A DNA stretch of 36,064 nucleotides from CAZLMW01 sp964560875 (GTDB taxonomy: Bacteria; Myxococcota_A; UBA9042), in contig CAZLMW010000084.1 in assembly GCA_964560875.1 (NCBI GenBank), positions 1 to 36,064 of the forward strand, written 5' to 3'. This document shows, piece after piece, positions 32,397-36,064 of this stretch. The notes under the pieces are model-generated. The model did not search any database. It saw nothing but the letters and a program-made list of their open reading frames with translations, and was not told the DNA's origin. How positions within the stretch are numbered: position 1 is the stretch's first letter; the number at the start of each line of letters is the position of its first letter. Both the position numbers and the translations under genes were made by a program.

Positions 32397-35300
32397 ATGG
32401 CTCGCACCACCAGGTTTTACGGTCCGTTAGCGCTTTTACTTCTCGCGCTGGTCGCCGTCGGGTGCACCGCCAAATCGATCGGTGACGCGTGCCTCGCCAG
32501 CGATGAGTGCGACAGCGGCCTCTGCTACGCCAACCTCTGCCTGGATCCGGCTGGCGACGAGGACAAAGACGGGCTGGACAACGCTACCGAACACCGGCTG
32601 CGCAGCCATCCCAAGGCGGTCGACACCGACAAAGACGGCAAGCTCGACGGCGATGAGCTGGGCACCGACCCCGACAACCCCACGGACACCGACGGCGACG
32701 GCATCCCCGACCTCGTCGAGTCGCTCAACGCAGACAGCGACGGCGATTGTTTGCCCGACGAGCTCGACGATAACGACGAACAGCCCAACGGCGATCCGGC
32801 CAAGCTCAAGGCCATCGCGTGCAGCACCAAGGGCGTGTGCACCGGCCAACTGGCGCTGATCGCGGCGACCTGCAACGTCGGCAAAGGCGGACCGGCGACC
32901 TGCGTCTACAAGGCGGTCCCCGGTTACTCGGCGCTCGAAGCGTGTGACGGCCTCGACAACGACTGCGACGGCGAGACGGACGAAGACAACACCTGGCAAG
33001 GCCTGAAAATCGGCGGCGTCTGCGACGGAACGGGCGCGTGCGGTGACGGCAAGGTCGTGTGCCACAAGGGCAAAGCGACATGTTCGTCCAACCCAGATGG
33101 CCGGTCCCCCGCCGTGTCCGCGGAGCTCTGCAACGGCATTGACGACGACTGCGACGGCGTAACGGACGAGGGCTTCGAACTCGGCGGGCTGAGCGTCGGC
33201 GCACCTTGCCTCGGGACCGGGGAGTGCGGAGTCGGCAAAGTCGTCTGCGGCGCCGGAAAACCGGTCTGTAGCAGCGATCCTGGCGCGCCGGACAGCGAGG
33301 CGAAGGTCGAGGTCTGCAACAACCTCGACGACGACTGCGACGGCGAAACCGACGAGGGGATGAAGCTCGGCAGCCTCAGCATCGGGGACGCTTGCACGGG
33401 AATCGGCGCGTGTGGACCCGGCACTGTGGTCTGTTCCAGCAAAGGAAAGCCGGCCTGCAGCTCCAACCCCGACGGCCCGAAGAGCGCCGCGAAACCCGAG
33501 ACCTGCAATGGCAAAGACGACAACTGCAACGGCCAGACCGACGAGGGGATCACGTACAACAGCCAGCCGCTCGGGGCCTTTTGCTGGGGCGTTGGCGAGT
33601 GCGGAAAGGGAACCGTGGTCTGCAGCGTGGACGGCAAACCCACCTGTTCGTCCATGCCCGGCGCTCCGGCCAACAAGGACAACCCGAAGACGGAGACCTG
33701 CGACGGAAAAGATGACGACTGCGACGGTCAGACCGACGAAGGTTTTGTCTACCAGGGCGGTCAGGTGGGCGACGCGTGTATCGGGGTCGGTGCCTGCGCA
33801 AAGGGTGTGGTCCAGTGCAACAAGTCCGGCGGCGTCACGTGTTCGAGCAACCCCGATGGCAGCAAGGCCGGCAACAAGTTTGAAGAGTGCAACAACGTCG
33901 ATGACGACTGCGACGGGGTGACCGACGACGGGGTGCCGCCGACGTTCGGTCCGAAGTGCTCGCCCAAGGGCATCTGCGTCGGCGAAAAGGCGCTCCCGAC
34001 CTGCAATGCGGGCGCGTGGTCCTGCAGCTATCCGGACGCCAAGGGCTTCGAGGGACCCAACGAGCAGACCTGCGACGGTAAAGACAACGACTGCGACGGC
34101 CTCGTCGACGAGGGTCTGGCGCACCTGTGGAAGCCGACGCCGCAGAAGCTCACAGATGGCGCGCCTTCGTCCCGCAAACTTGCCGCGTGGTGCCGTTTTG
34201 ACGACGCGCTGTACCTGGCTGGCGGGCAGGTTCCGAGCTCCGGTTCCGCCGTGTTGAGCGGCGAGCTGTGGCGCTTGGATCTGGCTACATTCGCCTGGCA
34301 GCGGCTGCTCGCGCACCCCGATTTGAAGAGGACCGGAGCGGCGCTGGCTTGCCTTCCTGCTATGACCGACGGCGGTGTAAAGACGGCGCGTTCGTTGTGG
34401 TTGCTGGGCGGTTTGGATAGCGCCGGAAAAGCCGCCGATCCCGTTGCCATCGATCCGTTGACGAAGACAGTTGGGTCGCCGGCGTGGAAGGGCACTGTCG
34501 AGCACGCCGATGTCGCAATCGCGGTCGTTGACGCCCTATCCGGTCAGCTCTGGCTCGCGCCCCGAGGCGACCAGAAAACCGCACCCGGGCTGCAGCGAAT
34601 GCACCTGAAGGCAAAGACCTGGATCCCCGCCAAAGACGTGATGCAGCCAACCTTCAAGCCGTCGATCAGCGACCTGTGCGTTGTCGCGGACGGCACGATC
34701 TACGCTCTGTCCGCGCCTGACACACTCGGCGCTCGCTGGCTCGAGAAACTGCCGAGCGGCGCCAAGAAGTGGTCCTCGCTGCTCAAGACCGGCTACCTGA
34801 ACACCGGTGGATCGCTGGCTTGCGGCGGCAAACGGGTCGTCCACATCGGTTCGTCGGCGGTCAAGGCAGCTGCCAAGTGGTCAATGGAGCTCGATCTCGG
34901 CAAGGGCGCGTTCGTCAAAGCGCCGTCGATCGCGGCCGGTTGGCACGCGAGCGCCGCATTCGTCGACAGCAAGCAACGGGTCATCTCGGTCGAAAACGGC
35001 GCGATCGATCGATTCGGCGCGGGTGTCTGGCGCCATCAGCCGGTCGCCAAAGACCTCGCGCCGAAGGTATTGATCAGCGTCGCGCCCACGCCCGCACCGG
35101 GCAGGCGATGGCTGGTCGCTGCATCCGAAGCGATCGCGGTTGCTGGATACCGGTGCGCCGGCGCGAAAACCTGCACCGCATCCGATCACGTGTGGACGGC
35201 CTGGCGCTTCGATAACCACCAGTTCACGCCCATATTCGCGCCCCCTTACGCCGAGGGAATCGTCCATCCCAAGTGCCCGCCAATCGCCGTCGCCGACGTC

Positions 35301-36005
35301 GATCACGGCCGCCTCTTCACGTGGCCGCTCGCATGCCCGCTCGGCAGTTTCTATGGGGTTCGCTCGGTCGATCTCGTGGCCAACAAGCTGGTCGATTTGG
35401 CGTCCGACAAGGGGCTACCAACCGAAACCTTCCAATCTCCGATGGAGGCGATCGGTCATGTGCCATCCCGCGTTCACATCCTGGGCCTCGGCAAGAAAGG
35501 CGACGTGCAGCTTTGGCTCACCGAATTCAAAGCGGCGCCCGTCTCGACGATGATCTGGTCCGGCCCGGGCGCGAAGGGGCCGCAGCCGAGCCCACACGCG
35601 ACCCTGATCCACGACGAAGCAAACCAACGGCTGCTCCTCTTCCAGCCCGGCAAATCGCTGCGCGTTCACGCATTCGATCTCGGCGCGAAACCCGGCACGT
35701 GGGGGCTCGTCGGCGAAGACACTACGATCAGCGGCGGTCGTGTCCGAATCGCGGGCGATCCTGGCATGAAAGGGGCCCAACTGGTTGTCGCTTTTGCGCA
35801 CAACGGGCCGCCAGCGGTGTCGCGAACACTCGCCTTTGGCAAAAAGGTCAGCTTCGGTCCAGGACAGCTGAAACTCGGCGCTCTGGCTGGTGACTACGAG
35901 CTCGTTTGGCAGCGCAACAGTGGGCAAGCGCTATTGATCCACGGCAGCGATTCCAGCGGGCACCCCATCAGTCGGATCGATCAGCTCACGTGGGCCTGCA
36001 AATAG
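32397..36005 (+). CDS. Large lipoprotein with TSP3, MopE-like repeats and propeller-like domain
   Basis: The protein has 1202 residues from ATG 32397 (a GTG two codons upstream is also in frame). A signal peptide with AVGC (Cys23) suggests a lipoprotein. Residues about 53-127 hold thrombospondin type 3-like Ca2+ motifs (DEDKDGLDNATE, DTDKDGKLDGDE, DTDGDGIPDLVE, DSDGDCLPDE). About 180-575 has seven units of the MopE-like metal-binding motif, e.g. CDGLDNDCDGETDE and CNGIDDDCDGVTDEG, spaced roughly 62-65 residues. They are separated by GxGxCGxGxVVC and CSSNPDG segments. From about 576 on, weak kelch-like beta-strand repeats (ALYLAGGQ, SLWLLGG, RVHILGLG, RLLLFQPGK) suggest a propeller. In MopE of Methylococcus this motif type relates to copper binding; metal binding here is inferred. 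The gene is complete and ends with WACK. Confidence 0.82.
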   Translation: MARTTRFYGPLALLLLALVAVGCTAKSIGDACLASDECDSGLCYANLCLDPAGDEDKDGLDNATEHRLRSHPKAVDTDKDGKLDGDELGTDPDNPTDTDGDGIPDLVESLNADSDGDCLPDELDDNDEQPNGDPAKLKAIACSTKGVCTGQLALIAATCNVGKGGPATCVYKAVPGYSALEACDGLDNDCDGETDEDNTWQGLKIGGVCDGTGACGDGKVVCHKGKATCSSNPDGRSPAVSAELCNGIDDDCDGVTDEGFELGGLSVGAPCLGTGECGVGKVVCGAGKPVCSSDPGAPDSEAKVEVCNNLDDDCDGETDEGMKLGSLSIGDACTGIGACGPGTVVCSSKGKPACSSNPDGPKSAAKPETCNGKDDNCNGQTDEGITYNSQPLGAFCWGVGECGKGTVVCSVDGKPTCSSMPGAPANKDNPKTETCDGKDDDCDGQTDEGFVYQGGQVGDACIGVGACAKGVVQCNKSGGVTCSSNPDGSKAGNKFEECNNVDDDCDGVTDDGVPPTFGPKCSPKGICVGEKALPTCNAGAWSCSYPDAKGFEGPNEQTCDGKDNDCDGLVDEGLAHLWKPTPQKLTDGAPSSRKLAAWCRFDDALYLAGGQVPSSGSAVLSGELWRLDLATFAWQRLLAHPDLKRTGAALACLPAMTDGGVKTARSLWLLGGLDSAGKAADPVAIDPLTKTVGSPAWKGTVEHADVAIAVVDALSGQLWLAPRGDQKTAPGLQRMHLKAKTWIPAKDVMQPTFKPSISDLCVVADGTIYALSAPDTLGARWLEKLPSGAKKWSSLLKTGYLNTGGSLACGGKRVVHIGSSAVKAAAKWSMELDLGKGAFVKAPSIAAGWHASAAFVDSKQRVISVENGAIDRFGAGVWRHQPVAKDLAPKVLISVAPTPAPGRRWLVAASEAIAVAGYRCAGAKTCTASDHVWTAWRFDNHQFTPIFAPPYAEGIVHPKCPPIAVADVDHGRLFTWPLACPLGSFYGVRSVDLVANKLVDLASDKGLPTETFQSPMEAIGHVPSRVHILGLGKKGDVQLWLTEFKAAPVSTMIWSGPGAKGPQPSPHATLIHDEANQRLLLFQPGKSLRVHAFDLGAKPGTWGLVGEDTTISGGRVRIAGDPGMKGAQLVVAFAHNGPPAVSRTLAFGKKVSFGPGQLKLGALAGDYELVWQRNSGQALLIHGSDSSGHPISRIDQLTWACK
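32943..34119 (+). repeat. Seven MopE-type coding repeats, about 190-bp period
   Basis: The Cys-Asp/Asn-Gly core recurs near 32943, 33127, 33314, 33503, 33698, 33888 and 34071, giving a period of 183-195 bp. Amino-acid similarity is high, and codons differ between copies, indicating old duplications. Confidence 0.85.
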
Positions 36006-36017
36006 ACCGACTAGATG

Positions 36018-36046
36018 TGCCGGGCACGAGTGCTGAGCCGTTTTTC
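36018..36046 (+). terminator. Possible intrinsic terminator
   Basis: Short GC-rich stems (GTGC/GCAC at 36018-36028, CGG and CCG arms further out) precede TTTTT at 36042-36046, shortly after the stop codon of the large lipoprotein. The stem is imperfect. Confidence 0.3.
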
Positions 36047-36064
36047 TTGCCATGTGATCCCGTT

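Overview
The window is GC-rich, densely coding DNA from a Gram-negative bacterium, most likely a Myxococcota or related deltaproteobacterial-type lineage. This is an inference from several features. There are long cysteine-rich lipoproteins with Asp/Ser/Thr-rich linkers, MopE-type metal-binding repeats, two or more outer-membrane beta-barrel proteins, a coenzyme-F420-type luciferase-like oxidoreductase, and a probable selenoprotein. No rRNA, tRNA or CRISPR array was seen.

Layout. Positions 1-3415 hold a lipoprotein-like NUDIX hydrolase whose 5' end lies in a 15-bp tandem repeat, an F420-dependent LLM oxidoreductase, and an overlapping fetA-fetB type ABC exporter pair. Positions 3416-5111 hold a repeat-rich intergenic stretch, a REP-associated (Y1/HUH) transposase on the minus strand, and a promoter region. 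Positions 5112-16773 are devoted to the cell surface: one outer-membrane barrel protein, then three tandem paralogous giant lipoproteins built from alternating Cys-rich repeats and beta-sandwich modules, each with its own promoter-like motif. Positions 16939-18950 hold two single-pass membrane proteins (HEAT-like; acidic/Pro-rich). Positions 19078-20990 encode an OmpR-type response regulator and its histidine kinase with a 4-bp overlap.

Positions 21078-25526 look like one operon: NodB polysaccharide deacetylase, FadL-like outer-membrane protein, a membrane-anchored protein of unknown function, and mutY. Then come a double-domain universal stress protein and a patatin-like phospholipase. On the minus strand at 28047-28385 is a small ArsC/Spx-family thioredoxin-fold protein whose catalytic Cys codon is an in-frame TGA followed by a SECIS-like hairpin. 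Diverging from it is the glmM-pdxJ-nnrD operon (28625-32315). The window ends with a 1202-residue lipoprotein carrying thrombospondin type 3, MopE-like and propeller-like segments.

The most noteworthy signal is the probable selenoprotein, which conventional gene calling would truncate or miss. The tandem family of secreted modular lipoproteins is next. Further items are 15-bp minisatellites at three separate loci, a FetA-like ATPase lacking its Q-loop glutamine, two apparently leaderless start sites, and a long palindrome that may belong to the REP transposase system.
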